From assembly GCA_028703175.1 (NCBI GenBank), contig JAQVNJ010000005.1, forward strand, positions 1-64,000: a stretch of DNA of 64,000 nt. The letters run 5' to 3'. The first letter of the stretch is position 1. Every line of letters starts with the position of its first letter. Below are positions 43,321 through 50,207 of the stretch, piece by piece. The translations under genes were made by a program, and so were the position numbers. The notes beneath the pieces are model-generated. The model was not told where the DNA came from, did not search any database, and saw only the letters and a list, made by a program, of their open reading frames with translations. Source of the DNA: JAAYCB01 sp012744395 (lineage in GTDB: Bacteria; Planctomycetota; Planctomycetia; Pirellulales; Thermoguttaceae).

Positions 43321-43725
43321 TCACATCGAAGCCGAAAGTTTTTCGGAAAGCCGCCTGATCTCCGCCGTAACCACATGATGATGCTCCTTGATTCGTTGGT
43401 GGGCCTCGCGGGCCTGATCGTGTTTGTTCTGCAATTCCAGATGCGAGTCTTCCAGCACATCACGGGAGGCCGCGTTGGCCGCCCGCTGCTGGGCGGCAAG
43501 TGCCCGCTCGTGCCGCTGCACGTGCAACTCGTGGCCGCGAACGTTCTCGGCGTGCGATTCTAAGGCCGCCTCGTGCTCCAGCAACGCAGCCTGGGCCTGT
43601 GCAAGCATCGCCGCCGCGCGGCGATGCTCTGAGCGCCAGCGTCCAATGTCCTCCAACCACATCACGTGTTCACACTCCGCGTCATGGTGTTCTTCATGCA
43701 TCTTTGGCTGATCCAAGGCACTCAT
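43321..43725 (-). CDS. Small His/Ala-rich coiled-coil protein
   Basis: ATG 43725 has a very good AAAGGAG box 7 nt upstream and gives 134 residues: MSALDQPKMHEEHHDAECEH then a long heptad-rich helix (HRRAAAMLAQAQAALLEHEA, RGHELHVQRHERALAAQQ, EIRRLSEKLSASM). It is rich in Glu, His, Ala and Arg with no catalytic motif. I recall similar short proteins near stress-protein genes in planctomycetes and deltaproteobacteria, without known function. The frame continues without a stop from the upstream piece at 44022, so a fusion of both is formally possible. Confidence 0.75.
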   Translation of the reverse strand: MSALDQPKMHEEHHDAECEHVMWLEDIGRWRSEHRRAAAMLAQAQAALLEHEAALESHAENVRGHELHVQRHERALAAQQRAANAASRDVLEDSHLELQNKHDQAREAHQRIKEHHHVVTAEIRRLSEKLSASM

Positions 43726-44022
43726 GGCATGTCTCCTTTGGCAAACCGTCAGGATGATTTCTGTTTCCGTTTCTCGATGCTCGGCGACCGAATACCGATC
43801 ACCTTCCCACGAAACGGCATCGTCGGCCACCGCCCAACCATGCCTCCTAGCGAAGCTCCCGGCATCGTTCGCGAGCCCAACACATCCTCCTCCGACCGCG
43901 CCATGATGAGACATTTCATAACACGCGGCGGCCAGAAGCTGCTCTTCGTAGTCGGACGAGTCGGTGCGCAAAATCCTCCCGTCCCAGTGCCCCCCAATGA
44001 ATTCAAGCACCAGCGGTTTCAT
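43726..44022 (-). CDS. Small conserved protein, open into the next gene
   Basis: ATG 44022 lies 10 nt after the nadB stop, which suggests coupled translation. The segment (MKPLVLEFIGGHWDGRIL, CYEMSHHGAVGGGCVGL, RRHGWAVADDAVSWEGDRY, ETEIILTV) looks like an independent 95-100 residue cytoplasmic protein of unknown function. No stop codon separates it from the in-frame coiled-coil gene that has its own Shine-Dalgarno box. The product is either a 233-residue fusion or the stop was lost recently. Confidence 0.6.
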
Positions 44023-44032
44023 GACGTAAGGC

Positions 44033-45742
44033 TCATTCAACAATGAACACATCGTCCACGCGCGGCGCCCTCGACCGGTCCGCGGAGTCCAACGGGTCCT
44101 CCGTGAGCCGATCAGGCGATGCCTTGCTGGAAGGAGCGCCGTCACGGTGAAAGCAAAGGTGGTGGTTCCAGGCCACGTCGTCTTGATCGGGGTAGTCGGT
44201 ACGGACGTGACCGCCACGGGTTTCGGCCCGGAGTGACGCGGCCTCGATCATCAGGCTGGCCAATGTCAGCATGTTTTGGAGTTCCCACCCGATGGGGTTG
44301 GAGAACTGCCGGGCGAGGACGTAACGGCACCAGCCGGAAATGTCTGTGGCCGCCTCTGCCAGATCCTGGCCGTCGCGCTGCACACCGCATGCGCGCCACA
44401 TGAGGCTCTTGAGCGAGTTACGGATATCGGCGATGTCGAGCGGTTCGCCGCTCCACTCCACCTGTGGATTTTCCAGCGGCAGGGGACACAAGCCGGCGTC
44501 GCGTTTGGCGGCCTCTTGCGAAGCCGCCTGGCCGGCGCGGGCGCCGTAAATCGCCGCTTCGCTGAGACTGTTCGAGGCCAGCCGGTTTCCCCCATGCAGG
44601 CCCGTCGAGGCGACTTCACCGACCGCCCAGAGATGCGGGAGGGTCGTGCGGCCTGCGCAGTCCACGGTCACACCACCCATCATGTAATGGGCGCCAGGCC
44701 GGACCGGGATGCGGTCGCGGGTGATGTCCAACCCGAACCCCGCGCAGAGCGCGGTGATTCCGGGAAAGCGGCCGCGGATCCGCTGCGGATCGAGGTGAGT
44801 CAGATCGAGATAGACGTTCGGGTGCCGCGTCTTCTCCATCTGCGCGACGATTGCCCGACTCACGATGTCTCGCGGCGCAAGTTCCGCCCGTGCGTCATAT
44901 CCGAGCATGAAGCGGTCTCCGTGGCGGTCAATCAAGTGCGCGCCTTCGCCGCGGATCGCCTCGGTGATCAAGTGACGACTGCTGCCAGCCATATAGAGGA
45001 CGGTAGGGTGGAATTGCATGAACTCCAGGTCGCGCAGTTCAGCGCCGGCGCGATAGCAAACGGCCAATCCGTCACCCGTGGCCACCTCCGGGTTGGTGGT
45101 TTCGCGATAGATCTGTCCTGCGCCACCGGTGGCGAGAATCGTCTGCTTGGCCCAAATCAGCGTCTTGCCGTGTTGGCGGTTCCAGACCAGCGCACCGACG
45201 CAACTCGCGTTGTCGGTCACGAGGTCGATGAGGAACGTATTCTGCCAGATGCTGATGTTCGGGGTTTGAAGGACCCGCTCGGTCACCGCCCGCATCACCT
45301 CCTTGCCCGTTGCATCGCCAAGGGCGTGTACGATGCGGTTGTGACGGTGCCCCCCTTCGCGAGTGAGGGCCAGCCGGCTGCCGATTTGGTCGAATTTGGT
45401 CCCCCACTCCACCAATTCAACAATTCGTCGTGGGGCCTCCTCAACGACGCTCCGGACCACCTCTGGATCACAGAGGGCTCCCCCCGCGATCAAGGTGTCG
45501 GCAGCGTGGTCCTCAAACCGATCCTCGGGCCCGAGCACGGCGGCAATCCCGCCCTGGGCGTGCGCGCTATTAGAGGCTTGCAGGCCATCCTTGGTCACAA
45601 CCAGTACCGAAAGACTGTGCGCCGCCTCCAGCGCAGCCCTCATACCAGCCAAGCCGCCGCCGACGACGAGAATATCGGTAAAGAAATGGGGAACCTTCTT
45701 GGGATGGAATGACGCCAAATAGCGCGCAGTGGAAATCGACAT
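44033..45742 (-). CDS. nadB: L-aspartate oxidase
   Basis: ATG 45742 gives 569 residues, a little longer than most NadB. FAD binding is by DILVVGGGLAGMRAALEA. Diagnostic NadB motifs are ASNSAHAQGGIAAV, EGGHRHNRIVHALGDATG, LEFMQFHPT, EAIRGEGAHL, HYMMGGVTVD and LHGGNRLASNSLSEA. The C-terminal helical domain follows. It oxidises L-aspartate to iminoaspartate for NAD synthesis, using O2 or fumarate as acceptor. No nadA or nadC is present here. It leads an operon with two small proteins, a universal stress protein and a J protein. A sigma-54-type promoter lies at 45897-45882, about 140 nt upstream. Confidence 0.94.
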   Translation of the reverse strand: MSISTARYLASFHPKKVPHFFTDILVVGGGLAGMRAALEAAHSLSVLVVTKDGLQASNSAHAQGGIAAVLGPEDRFEDHAADTLIAGGALCDPEVVRSVVEEAPRRIVELVEWGTKFDQIGSRLALTREGGHRHNRIVHALGDATGKEVMRAVTERVLQTPNISIWQNTFLIDLVTDNASCVGALVWNRQHGKTLIWAKQTILATGGAGQIYRETTNPEVATGDGLAVCYRAGAELRDLEFMQFHPTVLYMAGSSRHLITEAIRGEGAHLIDRHGDRFMLGYDARAELAPRDIVSRAIVAQMEKTRHPNVYLDLTHLDPQRIRGRFPGITALCAGFGLDITRDRIPVRPGAHYMMGGVTVDCAGRTTLPHLWAVGEVASTGLHGGNRLASNSLSEAAIYGARAGQAASQEAAKRDAGLCPLPLENPQVEWSGEPLDIADIRNSLKSLMWRACGVQRDGQDLAEAATDISGWCRYVLARQFSNPIGWELQNMLTLASLMIEAASLRAETRGGHVRTDYPDQDDVAWNHHLCFHRDGAPSSKASPDRLTEDPLDSADRSRAPRVDDVFIVE

Positions 45743-45881
45743 TGGCGGACCTTCATGGCAAATACGGCCACGCGCCGTGCACAGATCGGCGGTGGGGTGT
45801 ACGATAAGAAACGAACTGGCTGCTGAACCGCTCCTACCACTGCGAAAGAGGCATCCGTGCCGACCGTCACCTGGTTCAGGG

Positions 45882-45897
45882 TGCAAGAGTCATGCCC
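45882..45897 (-). promoter_or_regulatory. Sigma-54 promoter toward nadB
   Basis: On the minus strand GGGCAT-N5-TTGCA has the invariant GG and GC exactly 10 nt apart. It matches the -24/-12 consensus TGGCAC-N5-TTGC at most positions. The dyad pair lies about 95-135 nt upstream. Confidence 0.6.
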
Positions 45898-45987
45898 AAA
45901 CAAGGCCGGAGCAGGTTTCGGATCGCAAGTCGTGTTCGCACAGCCACTTGCGCGTATGCAATCGGTGAGGACGAGAAATCGCCCGAG

Positions 45988-46033
45988 TCGCACAATGCGA
46001 TTCATATCCCAGGCACGTAATCGCAGAATGCAA
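45988..46033. promoter_or_regulatory. Paired activator-site dyads (UAS)
   Basis: TCGCA-CAA-TGCGA (45988-46000) is a perfect dyad; TCGCA-GAA-TGCAA (46021-46033) differs in one arm base. Centres are 33 bp apart, three helical turns. Identical spacing and similar sequence occur at 48527-48572. Confidence 0.65.
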
Positions 46034-46066
46034 TCCTGCGCGTGCTTTGCGACGCCCTCGCCGGTT

Positions 46067-46081
46067 TGGCACCCCATTTGC
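46067..46081 (+). promoter_or_regulatory. Sigma-54 promoter toward the methyltransferase
   Basis: TGGCAC-CCCAT-TTGC matches the -24/-12 consensus perfectly in both boxes. It lies 51 nt before the start codon. Confidence 0.75.
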
Positions 46082-46131
46082 GACTTCGGATCCAACACGA
46101 TGTGCAGCGAATTTGGAGCGTTGAGCCCGAT

Positions 46132-46779
46132 ATGGCACGTACCAAGCCTTTTGAGGAATACGCGGACAGATACGATGGCTGGTTCGCGGGCAACCGGTCT
46201 GTCTATCAAGCGGAACTTCAAGCCGTCAGGAGCCTGTTGCCACCACATGAATCGGCGGTTGAAATCGGTGTTGGCACCGGGCGATTCGCCGCCCCGTTGG
46301 GTGTCCGGATAGGTGTCGAACCGTCCACAGCAATGGCCGTGATCGCCCGACAAAGGGGGATCCAAGTGGTCCGCGCCGTCGCGGAGAAGCTTCCATTCAG
46401 AGACGAGGCATTCGACGTCGCGCTCCTGATCACCACCTTATGCTTCCTGGACGACGTCGAGCTTTGTTTCCAGGAATCGCACCGAGTGCTTCAACCCGGT
46501 GGATGTTTCCTCGTGGGATTCATTGATGCACAGAGCCGGTGTGGCCAGGCGTATCAGCGACATAGAACCGAGAGCCGATTCTACGGGGAAGCCCAGTTCT
46601 ATCCCGCTGGTGAAGTTGTCTCCCGATTGGCATCCGCGGGTTTTGGAGACTTCGCCTCCGTTCAAACCATCTGCGATCCTTCGCTGGGATCGGCAAGCCC
46701 CCAACCGATCCACCCAGGTTACGGTGAAGGTTGTTTCGTCGTGATCCGAGGGATGAAGCCAACCCGGCCGTTGTGGTGA
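46132..46779 (+). CDS. Class I SAM-dependent methyltransferase
   Basis: ATG 46132 gives 215 residues. Motif I VEIGVGTGRFA binds SAM; later strands are GVEPSTAMAVIA, RAVAEKLPFRDEAFDVALLI and VLQPGGCFLVGFI, typical of the UbiE/COQ5-like Methyltransf_11 fold. The N-terminus FEEYADRYDGWF is also common in these. The substrate is unknown. It is governed by a consensus sigma-54 promoter and shares an activator-site pair with the divergent nadB operon. In other anaerobes similar methyltransferases accompany NifX-like and radical SAM genes, as happens here 2 kb downstream. Confidence 0.9.
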   Translation: MARTKPFEEYADRYDGWFAGNRSVYQAELQAVRSLLPPHESAVEIGVGTGRFAAPLGVRIGVEPSTAMAVIARQRGIQVVRAVAEKLPFRDEAFDVALLITTLCFLDDVELCFQESHRVLQPGGCFLVGFIDAQSRCGQAYQRHRTESRFYGEAQFYPAGEVVSRLASAGFGDFASVQTICDPSLGSASPQPIHPGYGEGCFVVIRGMKPTRPLW

Positions 46780-46878
46780 TGGACGGCGCAACGGAGATGG
46801 CATCTTCAACGGCCAGGACGAATCCGCGCGGCGTTCAAGCGGTGGCGACGACTCGCCTGCCGCCCTCTTGCGAAGCAT

Positions 46879-46939
46879 GTGCAAAATGCATGCGTCGCAT
46901 TTTGCAATTGCGGGAGCCGGATTGAGTTGCATAATGCAC
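46879..46939. promoter_or_regulatory. Three activator-site dyads upstream of the regulator gene
   Basis: GTGCA-AAA-TGCAT (46879-46891), TCGCA-TTT-TGCAA (46895-46907) and TTGCA-TAA-TGCAC (46927-46939). The first two together form a 10-bp perfect inverted repeat, TGCAAAATGC (46880-46889) and GCATTTTGCA (46897-46906). The second and third are centred 32 bp apart. Confidence 0.6.
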
Positions 46940-46996
46940 GTCTGCCGCTCTCGGAAGCAACTTTTCATTTTCGGGCCATTTTGCACAACGCTAATC

Positions 46997-47011
46997 TGGA
47001 TAAACATTTGC
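46997..47011 (+). promoter_or_regulatory. Sigma-54 promoter of the regulator gene
   Basis: TGGATA-AACAT-TTGC keeps GG-N10-GC. The dyads lie about 60-115 nt upstream, as expected for an enhancer, so autoregulation is likely. Confidence 0.55.
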
Positions 47012-47124
47012 GCTGCAAACGGTCGGCCTTCGGCTTGGGTATGGTTTTTGCTTGCTTCCCCTCAGGCCGTTTGCCGTAAGCCGCACCGCGAACTCTGGCT
47101 GCGGACGTTCCCCACGCGATTCCC

Positions 47125-48507
47125 ATGTCCATAACGCTTCAGAAACAGACGCGAGATGTGATTCTCGACTCGATTGTCGATGGCGTGTTCACGGTCGACG
47201 AGGAGTGGCAGATAACGTCTTTCAACCGGGCGGCCGAGGAGATTACGGGCGTTGCCAGCGCGGACGCCATCGGCCAACGGTGCTGCGATGTCTTTCATGC
47301 CAGCATTTGCGAAAACCAGTGCGCGCTGAAGGAATCGCTGCAGACCGGTGATCCCGTCGTCTGCAAGCCAATTTACATCGTCAGAGCGGATGGTCGCCGG
47401 ATTTCCGTGAGCATCTCCGCAACCGCCCTGAAAGACCACGAAGGCAACGTGATTGGCGGCGTAGAGACTTTTCGCGACCTGAGCGTGATTGAGGAGCTGC
47501 GCAAGGAGCTTCTCGACAAGTATACGGTTGCCGATATCGTCGCTCGAAGCGGGGCGATGCGACAGGTGCTCGATGCCCTGCCGCAACTCGCCGAAAGCGA
47601 CAGCACGGTCCTCATCGAAGGCGCAAGCGGCACGGGAAAGGAGTTGGTGGCCAGAGCGATCCACACCCTGTCTCCCCGCAGCATGAAACGGTTCGTCGCG
47701 GTCAACTGCGGAGCTCTTCCGGATACGCTGCTGGAATCCGAACTCTTCGGTTACACGGCGGGAGCGTTTACCGATGCGCGACGCGACAAACCGGGGCGTT
47801 TTGCCGTTGCAGACGGCGGAACCATGTTCCTCGACGAGATCGGCGAGATCACGCCGGCGATGCAGGTCAAATTGCTCCGCGTATTGCAGGAAAAAGCGTT
47901 CGAGCCCCTCGGGGCCGTCGATCCGGTCAGGACGAATGTGCGGATCGTTGCCGCCACCGCCAGAAATCTCCAGTCCCTCGTTGCCGAAGGGGTTTTTCGT
48001 GCGGATTTGTTCTACCGCGTCAACGTGATTCGGATTCAACTGCCTCCCCTCCGCGACCGCCGAGAAGACATTCCATTGTTGGTCGAACACTTCGTCTCCA
48101 GGTTCAACCGCTTGCAACAGAAGAACGTCTCCGGCGTGTCGGAGGAAGTCATGGCCATCTTGCTCGAACATGAATTTCCAGGGAATATTCGCGAATTACA
48201 GAATATCGTCGAACATGCCTTCGTCCTCTGCCGCGACGGATTGATTGAACTACGCCATTTGCCGGCAACGCTGCGTGCGCGCTTGCGGCCGCAGTGCACT
48301 TCACATAGCGGCGCGCTCAGCCTGAAGTCGTTGGAAAAGCTGCACATCACGGAAGCCATCCGACGGCATGGTGGAAACCGCAAAGCTGCTGCCAGGGCGT
48401 TGGGAATCCATGTCAGCACGATGTTTCGCAAGATTAAATCACTGGGCATTGAGCTGCCCGACACGGATGGCCGTAGCAGGTTGAAGAACGCCGGATCACC
48501 GGGATGA
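47125..48507 (+). CDS. Sigma-54-dependent activator with Cys-rich PAS domain
   Basis: This 460-residue protein has a PAS domain (about 10-120) carrying C53, C54, C62, C66 and C80 (RCCDVFHASICENQC), which could hold an Fe-S cluster. The AAA+ domain (140-375) has Walker A EGASGTGKE, the sigma-54 loop GAFTDA at 213-218 (usual form GAFTGA) and Walker B GGTMFLDEIG. A Fis-type helix-turn-helix ends the protein (GGNRKAAARALGIHVSTMFR). It would remodel RNA polymerase-sigma-54 at -24/-12 promoters. Architecture and neighbours resemble OrpR of Desulfovibrio, a redox-sensing activator of orange-protein operons; this parallel is from memory and inferred. Confidence 0.92.
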   Translation: MSITLQKQTRDVILDSIVDGVFTVDEEWQITSFNRAAEEITGVASADAIGQRCCDVFHASICENQCALKESLQTGDPVVCKPIYIVRADGRRISVSISATALKDHEGNVIGGVETFRDLSVIEELRKELLDKYTVADIVARSGAMRQVLDALPQLAESDSTVLIEGASGTGKELVARAIHTLSPRSMKRFVAVNCGALPDTLLESELFGYTAGAFTDARRDKPGRFAVADGGTMFLDEIGEITPAMQVKLLRVLQEKAFEPLGAVDPVRTNVRIVAATARNLQSLVAEGVFRADLFYRVNVIRIQLPPLRDRREDIPLLVEHFVSRFNRLQQKNVSGVSEEVMAILLEHEFPGNIRELQNIVEHAFVLCRDGLIELRHLPATLRARLRPQCTSHSGALSLKSLEKLHITEAIRRHGGNRKAAARALGIHVSTMFRKIKSLGIELPDTDGRSRLKNAGSPG

Positions 48508-48525
48508 CTGCGCCACCTGGCGCAG
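48508..48525 (+). terminator. Stem-loop after the regulator gene
   Basis: CTGCGCC-ACCT-GGCGCAG forms a perfect 7-bp stem immediately after the stop codon at 48507. No T-run follows. It abuts the dyads of the next promoter, so an operator role is also possible. Confidence 0.45.
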
Positions 48526-48526
48526 T

Positions 48527-48572
48527 TCGCATTCTGCGACGGTTCGCTTGGGCCTCCCGTCGCATCCTGCGA
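48527..48572. promoter_or_regulatory. Paired activator-site dyads (UAS) for the NifX-like operon
   Basis: TCGCA-TTC-TGCGA (48527-48539) and TCGCA-TCC-TGCGA (48560-48572) are both perfect dyads, centred 33 bp apart. They lie about 92-137 nt upstream of the -24 box. Confidence 0.72.
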
Positions 48573-48663
48573 GCCAACGAGCGTTTCCCCGCGAAGGCGC
48601 TTCTGAGCATAACGTTTTATTCTAACGGGGCTTCCGTGGCGGGGAGCGCGGTTTGCCATGATT

Positions 48664-48679
48664 GGGCACGGCGTTTGCA
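48664..48679 (+). promoter_or_regulatory. Sigma-54 promoter of the NifX-like/radical SAM operon
   Basis: GGGCAC-GGCGT-TTGCA has GG-N10-GC and a perfect TTGCA -12 box. The start codon is 80 nt downstream. Confidence 0.7.
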
Positions 48680-48758
48680 CCTTCGCAGAGCGCTTGGGGT
48701 GCCCGAGGCACGCGAAGTTGAGGCCAACCAGCAGCCACCTTGGACGAAATCACCAGAC

Positions 48759-49184
48759 ATGAAAGCCGCGATTCCCACATTCGAAAATAGAATCTCGCCG
48801 CTGTTCGATACCGCACAACACCTTGTTCTTGTCGACGTCGAGAACGCCCGCGAACTGCGGCGCGCGGAACACTCCCTCAGCGAAGCGGAGCTAGTATCGC
48901 GGGCGCGACGCGTCGCCGGACTTGGCGTTGACGTGCTGATTTGCGGCGCCATCTCGTGTGAACTCAAGAATCTGCTGCAATCCGCGGGTGTGGAGGTGAT
49001 GCCGCAGATCTGCGGCCCGGTGGAAGACATCCTCGCGGCATTCATATCAGGGGAATTGGCGGACACGTCTTTTCTCATGCCGGGCCATCGGAAGTTCCGC
49101 CGACAGCAGGAGAGCAGGAGGCCGGCGGCGGCGCCTGAGGCGTCCCGTGCGATCGGATCGGGTCTCATCCAACCCAGGTCCTAG
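48759..49184 (+). CDS. NifX/NafY-type (dinitrogenase iron-molybdenum cofactor) domain protein
   Basis: ATG 48759 gives 141 residues. The domain pattern is MKAAIPTFENRISPLFDTAQ, LVLVDVENARELRRA, LGVDVLICGAISCELKNLL and GVEVMPQICGPVEDILAAF, the ribonuclease-H-like fold of the DIM/MTH1175/orange-protein family that binds metal-sulfur clusters. The last 35 residues are basic and disordered. The canonical role in nitrogenase is unlikely because no nif structural genes are seen. It is cotranscribed with the radical SAM gene 45 bp downstream. The sigma-54 promoter and dyads place it under the PAS regulator. Confidence 0.85.
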   Translation: MKAAIPTFENRISPLFDTAQHLVLVDVENARELRRAEHSLSEAELVSRARRVAGLGVDVLICGAISCELKNLLQSAGVEVMPQICGPVEDILAAFISGELADTSFLMPGHRKFRRQQESRRPAAAPEASRAIGSGLIQPRS

Positions 49185-49229
49185 CAGGCATCGACTGGAA
49201 AAGGTCGCGAGGCGCGACAAGGAAAAATC

Positions 49230-50159
49230 ATGCGCAGCCAGATATTCGGCCCGGTACCTTCACGGCGTCTCGGACGTTCGCTGGGTGTCGATCTCGTCCC
49301 GTTCAAGACGTGCACGTACGACTGCATCTACTGCCAGCTCGGCCCGACGACCTGCAAGACAATCGACAGAAAAGAATGGGTGCCGCTCGATGCTGTTGTC
49401 GACCAGTTGAAAGAGCACCTCCCCGCCAACCCCGACTATATCACCCTGAGCGGGTCCGGGGAACCCACGCTCTACTCGCGGCTCGCTGAACTCATCGACC
49501 AGATCAAGACGACCACGAACGTGCCGGTGGCCGTGCTGACCAACGGATCGCTGTTGTGGCGCGACGACGTCTGCCGCCAGTTGATGGACGCCGACCTGGT
49601 GATTCCTTCCCTGGACGCGGGCGACGAGGCCATGTTTCGCCTGGTCAATCGGCCCCATGCAGAACTCGCCTTCGAACAGATGCTCGGCGGATTGATCGAC
49701 TTCCGCGGCAAGTTTCCTGGGGATTGTTGGCTGGAGGTCTTCGTGCTCGCCGGCTCGACCGCCCTCCCCGAGGAGTTCGCCAAGATCGCCCAGTGCATTC
49801 GCCAGATCAAGCCGGGCCGCGTGCAATTGAACACGGTCTCGCGCCCGCCCGCCGAACCATCCGCGATCGGCGTATCGCGCCGGGACTTGGACGATCTCGC
49901 CTCGGCCTTGCCGCTGCCCGCCGAGGTGATCGCGGATTTTCGCGGCGTGCACCAGCAAACGGAATTCGCCGCCGGCCGCGAGCAGATCTTGCAGATGTTG
50001 CGGAGGCGCCCCTGCTCCATCGCCGACATTGCCGATGGACTCGCGATGCACCGCAACGAGGTGATCAAGTATATCGAAGAACTCAGCGTTGCGGGGCTGT
50101 TGGAGGAGGTGGTCACAACAGCCAAGCACTACTATAAAGTTATCACAGACCGTGATTAG
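49230..50159 (+). CDS. Radical SAM protein with C-terminal winged helix
   Basis: This 309-residue protein has the radical SAM cluster motif C28-x3-C32-x2-C35 (KTCTYDCIYCQLG) close to the N-terminus, then ITLSGSGEPTLY (GE motif) and PVAVLTNGSLL. It matches the COG0731-type group in which Cys positions follow a PSRRLGRSLGVD leader. After the TIM barrel, a winged-helix domain (about 245-305, ILQMLRRRPCSIADIADGLA) gives possible DNA or protein binding. The reaction is unknown. AAGGAAAA precedes the ATG. The pairing with a NifX-like protein under sigma-54 control suggests a role in metal-cluster biogenesis or redox signalling. Confidence 0.9.
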   Translation: MRSQIFGPVPSRRLGRSLGVDLVPFKTCTYDCIYCQLGPTTCKTIDRKEWVPLDAVVDQLKEHLPANPDYITLSGSGEPTLYSRLAELIDQIKTTTNVPVAVLTNGSLLWRDDVCRQLMDADLVIPSLDAGDEAMFRLVNRPHAELAFEQMLGGLIDFRGKFPGDCWLEVFVLAGSTALPEEFAKIAQCIRQIKPGRVQLNTVSRPPAEPSAIGVSRRDLDDLASALPLPAEVIADFRGVHQQTEFAAGREQILQMLRRRPCSIADIADGLAMHRNEVIKYIEELSVAGLLEEVVTTAKHYYKVITDRD

Positions 50160-50207
50160 GACGAAACAGATTCCTTTCGCCGGCTGGCACTCGGAAAGGG
50201 GATTCCA

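Larger units (their letters stand above)
45743..46131. other. Divergent sigma-54 control region between nadB and methyltransferase
   Basis: 389 bp without a supported gene. It holds two outward-facing -24/-12 promoters (45882-45897 minus and 46067-46081 plus) with a pair of dyads between them (45988-46033). Confidence 0.65.

Noticed and set aside
45640..46365. Minus-strand open frame covering the nadB control region
   Set aside because: No homology-like sequence beyond the nadB N-terminus, and it runs through two promoters and the dyads.
48759..50159. Nitrogen-fixation locus
   Set aside because: The NifX-like and radical SAM proteins are not NifB or NifH/D/K types, and no nif structural genes are visible.
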